Shown in pieces: positions 12,059 to 23,252 of a stretch of 64,000 nt of DNA. The notes beneath the pieces were generated by a model. That model was not told the origin of the DNA, ran no database searches, and saw nothing but the letters and a program-made list of their open reading frames with translations. Source of the DNA: Glandiceps talaboti. Lineage: Eukaryota; Hemichordata; Enteropneusta; Spengelidae. Location of the stretch: contig NC_135551.1 in NCBI RefSeq assembly GCF_964340395.1, forward strand, positions 20,482,003-20,546,002, given 5' to 3'. Position numbers and translations under genes: made by a program. The stretch's first letter is position 1. Each line of letters begins with the position of its first letter.

Positions 12059-12666
12059 CTGTTTTTACAACAACAAAAAAACCTATCGCACTGAAGGTAT
12101 TTTACGAAGCGTACCTGCCTTCTTTATTAGTTAAAACACCAATTTCAGAGTAGTTTATATGTTTTGCGTCATTTTGCTTTGATCATGGCCACACACATGG
12201 GGAACTCCGGTAAATTGATCGGGAAACCCGCTAACATTTACCGGCTTGAATACCAGCCTTTAAAAAAACACAGTGTCTGTTTCGTCTTCTTCTTCGGAAG
12301 CTCATTGCTCCTAAATATCGCCACATACTTATAAATACAACGTGGAACTGTCTCAAACACGTTAAAAGTTCCATACACGTCGAACAGTAAACTAGTAATT
12401 ATTATATGGCGGGAAAAGACGCATGTGCTGAATGCGTAAAATGAGTCTGAATGTCTAAGACGTTCTGATTAGTCAAGACACAAATAATTAGAGAATTTCA
12501 ACTAATCATGTGTTTGCTAACATAGTTTCATAAAGTAAATGCTGTATGCTACGTCATGAGTATGTAGACATGATATCAACATTGACAACAACACATGTAG
12601 CGAGCTAGCCCTGTCGCTTGATTTGAACGAGATGTCGAGAGTAAAATAGGTAACACAGGATCAGAT

Positions 12667-13496
12667 TCATGTAGGTGAAATTGCATATATCTTCGAATAA
12701 ATGTTATCATTTACTCCAAATTCGAACTGGTCATAAGGACCGATAAGTTGTTGTAATTCTAAGAAACTGTCGGTCCGAACGGAAATCTGTTGGTCTCGGA
12801 CCGAAGTTAATTTCGCACGCTGTTTCGGACGTTGACAGGTCAAGATTGAGATATCATTCCGTACAATACGTGGTCCTAAGCGTGCAAAAGGTACGAGTTT
12901 AGGCTTATTTAAAACATTATACCAGCTGTCAGTGCAGATTTTCTCTCTCTCAAACCTAACTAATATCATAAAGGGTCACATTATCAATGTTCAAAATCTC
13001 AAAATATTGTACATCTCTGCTGCCCAGATACCAGCAGACAGTAAAATGTCCCCAAATGAACATTTTCTTTGTAAGTCTGTCTTCATCTAGTGTATTTAAT
13101 CTGTTCCAGTGTCGTACCATATTGCACCATCTGCGAGCAATGCACTTGTCCCAACTCGTCTCACCAAGTACTGCAAGTGTGGGGGCAAATTTATGGACTC
13201 CAAGAAAAAAAGCGTAATGCTCTATTCTGTATAGCATCAGCTGTAGGAGAGTTGTCAAAACCCCATAAGGCAGAACAATAATCTACGATAGGAACAACCG
13301 AGTCATCAACGAGCTTTATGAAAACATTAACACCCATATTTTTAAGATACTTATACTTCGAATAAATTAAACCCAAAGCCCTACCCGCAGCAACTGCTGT
13401 AACATAATCGCAGTTACTGTAAAAGTGTTCATCAAATACGATACCGTTAACAATGGTATTTATATCTACAGGCATAATTAATCTCATCTGTACCAA
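12667..13496 (-). pseudogene. non-LTR retrotransposon (LINE) RT C-terminal relic
   Basis: The region downstream of the RT catalytic motifs in a LINE ORF2-type protein. It reads VFDEHFYSNCDYV, then AAGRALGLIYSKYKYLKNMG, VVPIVDYCSALWGFDNSP and QNRALRFF. A one-base expansion of a T7 run shifts the frame; the shifted frame continues LGVHKFAPTLAVLGETSWDK, RRWCNMVRHWNRLN and RLTKKMFIWGH. The block that should follow is degraded to a KPKL-containing stretch near 12.9 kb. The YADD-containing RT core and endonuclease are absent, so this is a 5'-truncated, frameshifted copy. The sequence below about 12.86 kb shares a motif with 9.3 kb and may belong to another repeat. Confidence 0.75.
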
Positions 13497-13909
13497 TTTG
13501 GATTAAGCCAAATTTTTGACATAGTCTTTTTTCTTGTTGTCGTCTATCCACTTCTATTGTAAAAACTTAGTGATAATTGTCTGACATTGTTGCTTGTTAA
13601 TCTATCATTCCCTTAATTTGAATTGGCATCACCAGTTTCTTTTATACAAAAAACGAAAGTGCAGTCTGCCGTCCGTTAGTAGCCTCGGTGAGTTAGCGGA
13701 TGGTGGTTCAAAGTTTTCCTTCACTGCTATATCAGTGGTACTCGTTGACCATCACTGTTGTAACTCGCAAATAACGCTGCAAATCCTTATTCAGTCACCA
13801 CTTTGTTTGTTGTCAGCTACGCCAATCCAATCCATTCCTGCATGGTTGCCTATGTATATTCACGATCCAATCCATGTTCTGTCGTCTTGTTAAGAAGGGG
13901 TGCAAACAA
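13497..13909. other. spacer between LINE and Tigger relics
   Basis: No convincing coding remnant. A plus-strand open frame at 13594-13893 runs antisense to the expected direction of the flanking relics and has no recognisable motif. Confidence 0.4.
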
Positions 13910-14770
13910 CTCTGCTTCGGGTTCGTGGAAAGCACTCTCTTGAAATCGGTCTGTATATCATCCGTGAACATGACGTCAAGACCTTCCATCCAATAATTCT
14001 CAATAGATACTGGTTTAATCAGTCGCCACCATTTACAAGCTTTGCAGCACGTCCTGGATGCTAAAAGTCTTCAAGCTGGAAACTTACGATATCTTCTGTG
14101 GATCGAGTAGTAGCAGTAGCAGAAGTTGTCGGCGGTAATTGATTTTGAATGAGCGTATGTGCCTTGGTCCATCTACTCTGTTGTACCTCACTGGTTGTGT
14201 TTTCTTCGGCAAGTAGAGTGCTTTGGCCTTTCCATGTCTAGAGGTCTTCTTGGTGCGGATGGGTTGGATGTTGGTCGAGGAGTAACAATGCTTTATGTTC
14301 ATGTCCTTGTGCTGTCAAATGATAGCATACACTTGGAACGAAATGGTTGAAAAAACAGTCCTTGCATATATAGAAAGTTATCCATGCATTAGGTGAGGCC
14401 ATATAAACTATTGGTAAATTATCCATATTTACGTGGTGAAAGCAGTGTGGTTTCAAACTTCTCGTTATGATAAATGGTATCATTTTATGATTACCGGACT
14501 TGTTGGTTGCAAACATAAGAGTGATGCATTGTTTATTCTGTGTGATCAACGTTCTGAGGATCGTTCGCTGACAAATGTGTCAAGGACGACAGTACCTTCC
14601 AAAATAACCCAAGTTCGTCGATGGAATATGATCATTATTAATCTGAATAACCTTCATGTCGTTTTTGCCATCTCCAAAACCATTGGCCTGCGCTGGCCTC
14701 AATGTCGGTGTCACTGCCTCGCAGCTGAAAACAAGTTCGAAATTGACAGGTGTTGCTATTCAGTTGTTTC
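13910..14770 (-). pseudogene. Tigger/pogo-type DDE transposase pseudogene
   Basis: Fragments in the order expected for a CENP-B/jerky-like pogo transposase: GQWFWRWQKRHEGYSD (equivalent to the W-WR-KKRH segment), TFVSERSSER, then CITLMFATNKSGNHKMIPF, KPHCFHHVN, NAWITFYICKDCFFNHFVP, and ALLLLDQHPTHPH, matching the family's ALLLLDNAPSHP. There the second catalytic Asp is present but the usual N-A/G after it is altered. After a frameshift, GKAKALYLPKKTQP and SFKINYRRQLLLLLLLDPQ correspond to the LPPNTTSL and FK--YRRKLL segments. Several frameshifts and stops make it non-functional. No terminal inverted repeats were located. Confidence 0.75.
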
Positions 14771-14941
14771 TACCACATTCTTTCATGGATGTCATTATGT
14801 GTGAAAAACCTCAATGGAAAGAGAACAAAAGAAAGAGAACACTAGAAAAATATGGGAGCCAAAGTGACACTTGTGACTAATTCGCCGAAAGCACGCGATA
14901 TTGATGCATGACTTACCGTGAGTCCACTATATACATGTATA

Positions 14942-15115
14942 TTATATATGATGATATGGCAGGACAACATAAACAACTTCAGCTCCCTTTCCTTGCAACT
15001 CTGTCATACTCTTTTCAAAACTGTTATATGCCTCCTCAAAATTGGTTGACTTCTTTTCAGCTTCTCTAGCTTTCGTCCACGTTACAATATATGGAAAGAA
15101 TATCTTTCGATTCAT
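14942..15115 (-). CDS. hypothetical 57-residue ORF
   Basis: An ATG-initiated frame reading MNRKIFFPYIVTWTKAREAE, then a Glu/Lys-rich probable helix (KKSTNFEEAYNSFEKSMTEL) and ending VYVVLPYHHI. Composition is protein-like. I do not recognise it. It lies between the Tigger relic and a zinc-finger fragment on the same strand, so it may be debris of either. The opposite strand also offers a possible exon here (see rejected items), so the call is weak. Confidence 0.25.
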   Translation of the reverse strand: MNRKIFFPYIVTWTKAREAEKKSTNFEEAYNSFEKSMTELQGKGAEVVYVVLPYHHI

Positions 15116-15445
15116 TTTTTATACAAGTGTATGAACAATACTGCGCACAAAAAACCTGGCGAGTCCTTTCTCCCATCGCCTTCAAGGTAAGCAAAAAAGC
15201 TCCTCAACATCTCTTAATTAGAGACTTTGAGAAATACATTAATCATCCATTCAACCTTGAACATCCCTATAAGTACATGTACAGCATATGAACATATATT
15301 ACATTTTTTGGAAAAGTTACATATGTATCTAACAACCACAGGGGCCTTCATTTCTTCAATAGTCTTTCCCCAACACATCGCTGGAGATATCCCATCGAGT
15401 TTGAATTCAGAAGAAAAAGATAGCATGAACACAACTTTCACTTCT

Positions 15446-15852
15446 TCAAGCCTTTCTTACTATGTATACATTCATGTTCCAACATGTGGCATCTTTCAGA
15501 AAACCCCTTCCCACAGCTACATACATTGGGTATTGGCCAGTATGCTCCCTGGAATGTTTTCTCAGACCAGTCTTTGCCATGAACCTCTTAGAGCATACTT
15601 TACACTCCAGTGGTTTGTTATAGGGTGTAATGGCTGTTTGCATGACGGCTACCCATTTTGTCTGGAAGGTCAGCTATGTATGTCTCAGTCTTCTCTCCTG
15701 CAGACAGTTCACTTTCGTCTACCACACAGACCGGTGTTACTGCTGTACTACATGATGGTTCAGATGGATCCGTGTTGATGTGCAATGATGAGGGAAACCC
15801 TACCTCATCATGTGAACCTTGTTCAATATGTAGTAAATAACTCAATTGCATC
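15446..15852 (-). pseudogene. C2H2 zinc-finger coding fragment, frameshifted
   Basis: Begins after a good CATTTTCTTTTCAG acceptor with MQLSYLLHIEQGSHDEVGF and a Ser/Thr/Glu-rich stretch ending DLPDKMGSRH. A frame change then gives one complete C2H2 finger (LECKVCSKRF-AKTGLRKHSREH), and a second change gives VCSCGKGFSERCHMLEH-ECIH, a finger with one residue instead of two between the first cysteines. C2H2 fingers of this form bind DNA. Whether this was a host transcription factor or a transposon-encoded finger cannot be decided. The frameshifts argue that it is dead, unless a tiny intron restores the first junction. Confidence 0.55.
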
Positions 15853-16440
15853 TGAAAAGAAAATGAAGTCAAATTAACTTGATAAAACTACGACAATACT
15901 AAAAAATCTTCGTGTTTTTAAATATCACTAACAACACAGCGTTGTAATTCGTTGAAACTATCGCCCAAACTATACCATGCATTCCTATGGAGTTATGCTC
16001 ATGCCCAGCTGCCTGTGACTGGCTGAAATTATTAACACGTTTCTCTGAACAACATGAGAAAGTATGTCTTAAGCCCATCCCCCAGAACACAAATATGTAT
16101 GCAAACGTAAAATCGGTCTTAAGTGTATAAAGCAAAGAAAATTCTTGTCTTCCAAGGGCACTACACTTTACAAAAGTTCTGGTATCGCAACTACATTGAA
16201 TTTACTTTTAAGCAAATGTTTCGTTAACGCAGCTGGCGATATTTTGTTCATCCTAAGAGTGCTTTTCTAATGGCTCCGTAACACAACACATTAATTATAT
16301 AAAGATGTTTATCCGTTAACAATACTGCAGTCCATGCACTTAAATATCCAAATTAAACATAACTTTCATCACATCAACTAGCATTGCGTATGACCACCTT
16401 TGGACAACGCTAAATCCCCCTGCCCCCAAATATAATAAGA
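15853..16440. other. anonymous non-coding sequence
   Basis: No gene or repeat recognised. Confidence 0.4.
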
Positions 16441-16573
16441 AATAAACTACCCCTAAGGATGGTATACTCCAAAGTTTTGACCAGTTGACATATGTCTATA
16501 AGAGTCAGCAAATGCGAATATTGTGTTAATTAGTCAAAACCAACGGGTATACCATCCCAGGGGTAGATTATTA
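16441..16573. mobile_element. small inverted-repeat element (MITE-like), copy 1
   Basis: Arms of about 41 bp face each other: the left arm carries CTACCCCTAAGGATGGTATA and ends GTTTTGAC; the reverse complement of the right arm carries CTACCCCTGGGATGGTATAC and ends GGTTTTGAC. Only about 50 bp lies between the arms and there is no ORF. Very similar arms bound a second element at 38203-38352. Short size, inverted arms and a second copy fit a non-autonomous DNA element. Confidence 0.65.
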
Positions 16574-17845
16574 ATATCAAAATAATACAGTAGGTTAACA
16601 TTTCCAATCAAGCTTTAAAAACTCAATAACTAATTGCAGTTAAACAGGAAATGAAGCGGTGGTTTAGATTGGCCCAAGAATCTGAATATCTATGAATTTG
16701 TAAGACTGTGATTTGGACATCGAATATTTGTACTTTTGTTTATGCATCGGATTTTGATAATTTAATTATCCTTCCAACTATTTCATTGTTCAGCATGGAT
16801 GACTTTATACTTTGTGTGGACACGAAGGTACGGAAATGGCAGTTATGCTGTATGCAGTTGACATCAATAGCCCATCAAATGCTAACCTCACTCAGGGCCA
16901 CTTGGAGGCATCACTAATGTAGCATTATATTTTGCTGCCAAGACCAATTAGATCTCTTGATTTGCACCATCAATATATTGGTATAATATAATACCTATTT
17001 GCTGACAAGATGACTAGATGTGATTTTTGACAAGAAAATTTACATTTGTTGTTACAAATAGAAATTTTAGCTAGTATGCCAAACATTACGTATTAGTAAG
17101 TGGATAAAAATCGGTGTACTGTGATTTCAAGGGAAAATACAATTGTTTTGTTGCAGTCGTTTTGGTAAAGAACAGAAGATTTAAGCCATTACTTTACTGA
17201 AGCACCACCACTGATACAAAATGGATAATTTTTCATTACTTTAGGTGCAAACAACTTAGCATTTGCACCTAACTTTGTATTTGCTTAGCATGTCTTCCTG
17301 GTGTTGAAGCCAATATACATCTATATAAGGCATGAAGTGATGTCCTTTCATTTTTATAGAAAGTTGATGTTGACACAAGTTTTAAATTTAACAATTTTGC
17401 GACCAGAGCAATCTTGCGATGATTATTCCCAGACCTTAGTATGGCAGCTGATGTCAAGCGGTAACTATTGTGGAGTCTATATTCTGTTCAGTAGTGATTG
17501 CGAACATCACTTGCTTGCAGACATGACCTGAAAGACATACCTACAAAGATAAATAGACACTTTTAAAACTTCTATCCTCAACTAAATATTGATTGATAAG
17601 ATATTACTAGATTTATAGTTCAACAAATGCACACAACTAATACATTGTGACAATGTAATCAACCTATCCATTTCAAATTGACAGCAGATCCTACCGTTTC
17701 TGTTGTAATTGGACTTCAGCCTTGCAGTCTTTTATGCTGCAGATGTTGTCAGTCTTCGTACTAGTATTATCCAAGGCAACTAACTGCCAATGACATCAAG
17801 GTAAACACATGTTTTTAAAATTCTTTGCATTATTCTGGTACTGAT
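16574..17845. other. anonymous non-coding sequence
   Basis: No recognisable gene. The short palindromic AGGTGCAAACAACTTAGCATTTGCACCT region near 17244-17271 can fold into a hairpin. Confidence 0.4.
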
Positions 17846-18175
17846 TTCAGCAAATATCTCTCGAAAATGGTCCTGTAGGCATTTTTGTGTTGTAGTTGGA
17901 AGACGATTGTTGTAATGTAATCTGATAGTGCTGAATCCAAAAAATTGTCCAAGTGAAAGTTTGAGATTTACCCCTCAATAGTTGTATACAATTGACATGA
18001 ATTGAACTTTTTGCCAAACAGGAGATAAAAGTAATATCTTTCAGCGAAAAACCTTTAGGAAACTTACAAAATGATTTTTTGGAGTTGAAAGTATCGTTGA
18101 AAAAAATAATACAGCGGCCATGTTGAATCATTTGTCAACTTTCTTCGTTTGATTTGTATGTAGTTTTCCTAAATA
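17846..18175 (+). repeat. diverged repeat unit A
   Basis: Contains the ordered blocks TTTCAGCAAAT, GCTGAATCCAAAAAATTGTC, GAAAGTTTGAGATTTACC and CATGTTGAATCATTT. The same order recurs in unit B some 480 bp downstream and, inverted, in unit C. No coding frame crosses it. Confidence 0.55.
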
Positions 18176-18329
18176 TCATGTAGACGTTAGCTTAAACTGT
18201 TAGCTAATACTTAACCAATTGTATAAGGATATTTTAGGGATACTCACTCAAAAATCCCTTTAAACAAAATTATCGGTGATTGATTTCGAAAAACACACGC
18301 AGAGTTAATCGTAGTCTAGACCCGATTTC

Positions 18330-18665
18330 AGACAATTTTGCTGAAATTGCTCTATAGGTATTTCAGAGGAGAAGATGGATGGCAACTTTTTCAGTTTGAT
18401 GGTGCCGAATCCAAAAATGCCTTCCAAGGGAAATTGTCTGATTTTAAATCTCAAATATGCTTAACATTTGCATACAATTGAAGACTTATTTGTGTATCTG
18501 TCTTACAATGGAAGTTCTATAAATATAGTATGAAATTACACAAAACCTCGCTTTCCCACTTGTAACATATTAATATACTTTTTGGAATTTAAGGTATCAT
18601 GGGAAAATGAATTCAATATGGTAGTCATGTTCGATTCTTTCATATTTTCTTTCTATAGTTTGCTG
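18330..18665 (+). repeat. diverged repeat unit B (direct copy)
   Basis: Shares with unit A the blocks around GCCGAATCCAAAAATGCC, the AAATTGTCTGATTTTAAATC region, TTTTTGGAATTTAAGGTATC and CATGTTCGATTC. The divergence is high, indicating an old tandem duplication or two insertions. Confidence 0.5.
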
Positions 18666-19086
18666 CATAGTATTTAGGTTGTGTCACCTTTTCCATCGAA
18701 ATGATTTCTTATACATTTAATGACTACTAAGATGCTCAAAACATTTTGGAATAATAACTAAAGAATTCGAAATATAACAGAACATTAAATGGAGAATCTG
18801 CTATGAAAAAAGAGACCTAGAATAGAAATAACTTTATTGTCCATAGTTTCAACCTGTAAAACCGTTTCTAGTCACCCATGACAAAAAACTAATGTAGAAA
18901 CAATTACAACAATAGGAAAAGGAAACAAAGAAAACAACTTAACACAATGACACAGGCTAAAATTACAGACTTTGTAAAGGGCTGATCAACAGCAAGTAAA
19001 AAAGTGACAGTGTAAAATAACAGATCTAGGATGAAATTAAAATTTCTGGAATTTAAACTTGAACTCGCTGATGGAATGAAAGAACG

Positions 19087-19087
<1 letters not shown>

Positions 19088-19148
<61 letters not shown>
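19088..19148. repeat. (TA)n microsatellite
   Basis: About 30 uninterrupted TA units. The YIYIYI frames over it are repeat artefacts. Confidence 0.95.
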
Positions 19149-19151
<3 letters not shown>

Positions 19152-19639
19152 CGTGCCTTTGAGAGGAATCTGCCACCAGAGGGAAGGTTTTCAAAATAAG
19201 GATTACGAATTTCCGGCCTTCCTATGAGTGTTGGTAAACAGTCTACCGTAAACCATGCAAATTCCTGCTCAAAAGAATTACTAGTTGTTTTTTGTAGCGT
19301 GGGACCCAAGATGTACGTGTGGAAAACAACACGTCAGTTCGATTCGTACAACTAGTAAGCTTATTCTAACTTTTATTTAAACTACAGTAACAAGACAAGC
19401 AACAAATTTACACTTAAAACCAAATATCCTATTGATGTCACTAAGGTATTTTGAATTTTCACTGCTTGTAGGAAAGAATATTCTGAAAGAAAATTTAGAG
19501 ACATGTTGTATTTGTCTTAGAGTGGAAAATTCTGTTGAAAAATTGATATTAAGAGGAATATATGAAATTTGATGTGTATATATATCTGCCATAGAACACA
19601 ATTTCATTAGTAACATTGCATTGTTTTGGAATTCAATCA

Positions 19640-19805
19640 CCAACCAAACTTGTTTGAAATGATTCTTGATTGATGAGCACCCCTAAAATACCCTTATAAA
19701 ATGATTTTATTGCTATGTAACTTGATAAGTCTGCTTAAAATAGAGGAAAAACTGCACACATAGCAAAAATAAAAGTCAAAATGGCCTATACCAATAATAC
19801 TTTAT

Positions 19806-19861
<56 letters not shown>

Positions 19862-20105
19862 CGAGAGCGAGAGAGAGAGAGCATTTTCAAGTTCCGTACA
19901 AGGGTTTTGCTCGACGGTTTCATTTTAAAACTGATTTTTTGAGTCAAATTTATGTAAACTATATGAAAATTGTGAGAGGTAATATCTCAACTTTCGCTTG
20001 GAAGACAAATTATGTAGATTCAGCACCATCAAATTACCATACAAAATTATTTCCGACTTTTATACCCCGAAATGCCTAAATCAGTCACATTTGCTGAAAA
20101 CGGAA
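19640..20105 (-). repeat. diverged repeat unit C (inverted copy)
   Basis: Read on the minus strand it gives TTTTCAGCAAATGTGACTG, TTGATGGTGCTGAATCTAC, TTCCAAGCGAAAGTTGAGA and, further on, TATAAGGGTATTTTAGGGG followed by CTCA. The last block matches TATAAGGATATTTTAGGGAT near 18220, showing that the homology with unit A extends across several hundred bases. It is interrupted by a (GA)n tract. Confidence 0.5.
19813..19882. repeat. (GA)n microsatellite
   Basis: GA dinucleotides with a few GCGA interruptions near the 3' end. Confidence 0.95.
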
Positions 20106-22462
20106 CTAGATTCGCTGTATATCAAAGTATCATTTTACGTAGTGTAGTGAAAACATTATACTGTTTACCAGACTTCAAATGGTACCTAAGAGACCTACCT
20201 TCAGTGAATTATACCGTAATCTTAATTGACCTAAACAATTCATACACTTAAGGTCAGACAGTCTCCATATCTTTATATGCTTGATGTCCTGAATATATTG
20301 TGTTTGCTTGTCTTAAAAAATGTTGGTAGTGCTTTTAGCGGCATTTCCTGTATATAAGGTACATTTGCTGATTGTTATTGTAGGTCTGGGCTACGCATGT
20401 CAGTAGCAATTCACAACCGTTAAATGAATGAATAGCCTCGTCAGAGTAACTTTCAGCATGGATCAATGTAAATTCTATTCATCATAAGTCGATATTTTGT
20501 CTCATTGAATACGATGATACGTTGGCGCCTGGAGATCTATCGCTTAGTCATTAGTAATTGGACGAATGTTACTACAAAATCATTTTACAAATTTAAAGTG
20601 ATAATAAACCATGTTTACCATTCACAACATTTTCAATGCCGAAAACAGTTTAGCATTATTCGAAACAATGTCTGCACCAACTAAAACACATGTGTGTTAT
20701 ATTGCATATTTTGGAATGTACCAAATGTAATTATCATTGATAAATATTTGATTGTTGGTGGCAATGATGTTGCATAGGCCTTGGGCATCTAACAAATTGG
20801 ATCGTCGAACATTGGAAATGTACAACACTGAATCGAAGGGCCTTGCTTCCTAGATCTTTCCATCTCTTTGCCGAGGTCTAGCTGTCGCCATCAGCTCACA
20901 CTCTCCAACTATTAAATTTTGATTCAATTCTTTAATATGTTATATCAGCATAAATTATACAATGCCAAAATTATTTGATGATAAAATTATCAACACCTTA
21001 AATGAATAAACGAACGGTTGGCATTGTGTATTTGTAAAGGTTTAATGTAGCTAAACAACGAATTGACACTAATGGTATTGTAATGTTGCTTAACGAATGC
21101 AAACATTATTCTAAGTATTAAACCAGCTGGACAGCTGAAAGAAACTTCCTTCAACTACGACTTCAAATCTTTGCTTAAAATGATTGTCATAACCCATATA
21201 AAATGTCTAACATTATGAAGCTGTCTGCCATAAAATTTACGTTAAACATAACATTGATCTTGGTTGTATTTATTGGCGAGACAAGAATGACTGTTATAAA
21301 TCTAGATGAAAATACACGCAGTAGTTCATCGCAAAGCTGGTTAAGAGGTTAACAAACTTCCAGTAATTGATCTCTGGAAGGTACACGTCTTTGTGCGGTT
21401 AGAGTAGTCTTTACATTTTGCATGTATGTTACACGATATTGCTAAAAGGCTTGTGTAAGCTCCAACGTTCATCTTTTATGTCATTTGATATGACGTCATG
21501 TGTATAACTATCGGCAAAATCGTGTGAAATACAAATTCATAGGACATGCTGTGAGTCGTCTCGACTTTTAATCTCTGACACAATAGGTGCTTACTGCTAT
21601 TTCACTATAAAATCAACACCTTCAACCACACTTTGTAGAGTAGGATATTGTCAAATAGCAAATCAGTTTACATTCGGAGAATATTCCACTTGGAAAACGT
21701 TGCGAAAGGTGTATTTAGTTTAAATTGAATTTCACTCATCGGCAGGGATAGAAGAGTATGAGCTTAGTTTACTGCCAACAGCTATTTTATCAGTTAGGTA
21801 TAAGGAAATACAAGGATGCCCGTTAGGAGTGAATCAAAAACCACATTTCACAGCTTTTAAAACCCAGTTACTCACACAGGTCGTGCCTTTCAAATAAATT
21901 TCAAATACTGCTCCCCAATTCGAACTCTCTACGTATTCCGCCATACCGATGTACTGGGGTATACGTAGACGTCAAAACCTGACGACACGGCAAAAGTGCC
22001 AAAATATTCTAATATAAAGCTTGGTAGTTCTAAAATAAAATTTCCAAAACGTAACGAGGGTTTTTGAAATTACTTTATTTGCGTTGTCTAAATGCCTCCG
22101 CCCATTGCAATATTGGTTTCCACACTGGCATTCTATGATAGTTCAGTGGCCCGTTTTACCACAGGTATATCAATATTTACCAAGGCTATGCCGAGAGCTC
22201 TCATCCAGACAGAAACGCCTAGCCTTAACGCAATCCATACACAGCTATACAACATTTAGTATAATAAATTAGAAATATACAATTAAAAAAAGAAAAGTAT
22301 TGTCAATCCCAATTCAATGTCGGAGAGCAAATTGTTTTTCTATGAACAAAATCACCTGAATCAAATAACAGCAGTATTCTTGGTAATCATCGACATGAAT
22401 TGAAAGAATGTGAAAATACATACAAAGTATTGGTAGCATTTTTGTTACTCTACGAATTTCAG
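20106..22462. other. anonymous non-coding sequence
   Basis: No gene, domain or strong repeat seen in about 2.3 kb. Confidence 0.4.
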
Positions 22463-22779
22463 TTACACAAGTGACAGATGATAATGATAATGAAAAGGGA
22501 TATTTCAGATCTATAGATTCCCATTGGAAACCATATACCTTAATAATTGCATGCACTAAATCATTGGTTTTCATCAAATCTGGCATACGACAAAATGATG
22601 TTGCGACTCTTCCAACCGAAGACGTACAAAATCTCGGGGTGTTGCAATTGGTTTACCCGACGGCAGACGACAAGGAGACGGACATTAGACAATCTCTGGA
22701 TGCTTTTCACGATATAAACCAAAGTGAAGTAACCTCGGACTGCAATATTTCATCTCAACGGTCACAGTCCTATGTATAA
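22463..22779 (+). CDS. candidate terminal exon, unknown protein
   Basis: Follows a CTACGAATTTCAG acceptor (AG at 22461-22462) and stays open for 105 codons to TAA. After two bases completing a split codon it reads TQVTDDNDNEKGYFRSIDSH, then IKSGIRQNDVATLPTEDVQN and ends SDCNISSQRSQSYV. The hydrophilic, Asp/Glu/Ser-rich composition resembles a cytoplasmic tail. No AATAAA lies close to the stop, no upstream partner exon was identified, and the opposite strand is also largely open over part of it, so the call is tentative. Confidence 0.3.
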
Positions 22780-23162
22780 CCTTATTGTAAATACTCACTT
22801 GCCAATTATTACTGTACGTTATTCTAAAGACATTATTTGTAGGTAAAGCAAAGATCATTGGCTCTTTGGAAACAAAAACGTCACAGTTGAAATAAGCGTA
22901 ATACAAATCAATTAAAACTGCATAATATTTCAAAAATCTTGGATAAGGGAATTTGCTTTATCAAGAAATTATTTCATTTGACACTTAATATCAACGTCTT
23001 AGCGTTAGGAATTGAATCGAATATAAGCCATTGATAGAGTTTAATCTTTACAGGAGACTGCACAATATCATTAATTGTACTATTAGTGCAAAAAATGGCA
23101 TGGAAGTAATTTTATTTTCTTAGCATGGCGTGTTGTGCAATGTTCAAATATATACACATGTG
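22780..23162. other. anonymous non-coding sequence
   Basis: Nothing recognised. Confidence 0.4.
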
Positions 23163-23252
23163 TACTGTCTGTCTGTCTGTCTGTCTGTCAGTCTGCAGAC
23201 ACGATATCTCAAAACCTACTGCATCAATTCTAATGAAACCTGGTACACATCT
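23163..23252 (+). repeat. CTGT-anchored dispersed repeat, copy 2
   Basis: A run of seven CTGT units followed by CAGACACGATATCTCAAAAC, then CTACTGCATCAATTCTAATG and AAACCTGGTACAC. It is the clearest of three related copies in the window. Confidence 0.55.

Noticed and set aside
15070-15186. Plus-strand exon between a TCTCTAG acceptor and a GTAAGC donor, 39 codons
   Set aside because: It overlaps a minus-strand open frame with better composition in a region where all recognised remains are on the minus strand; no partner exons.
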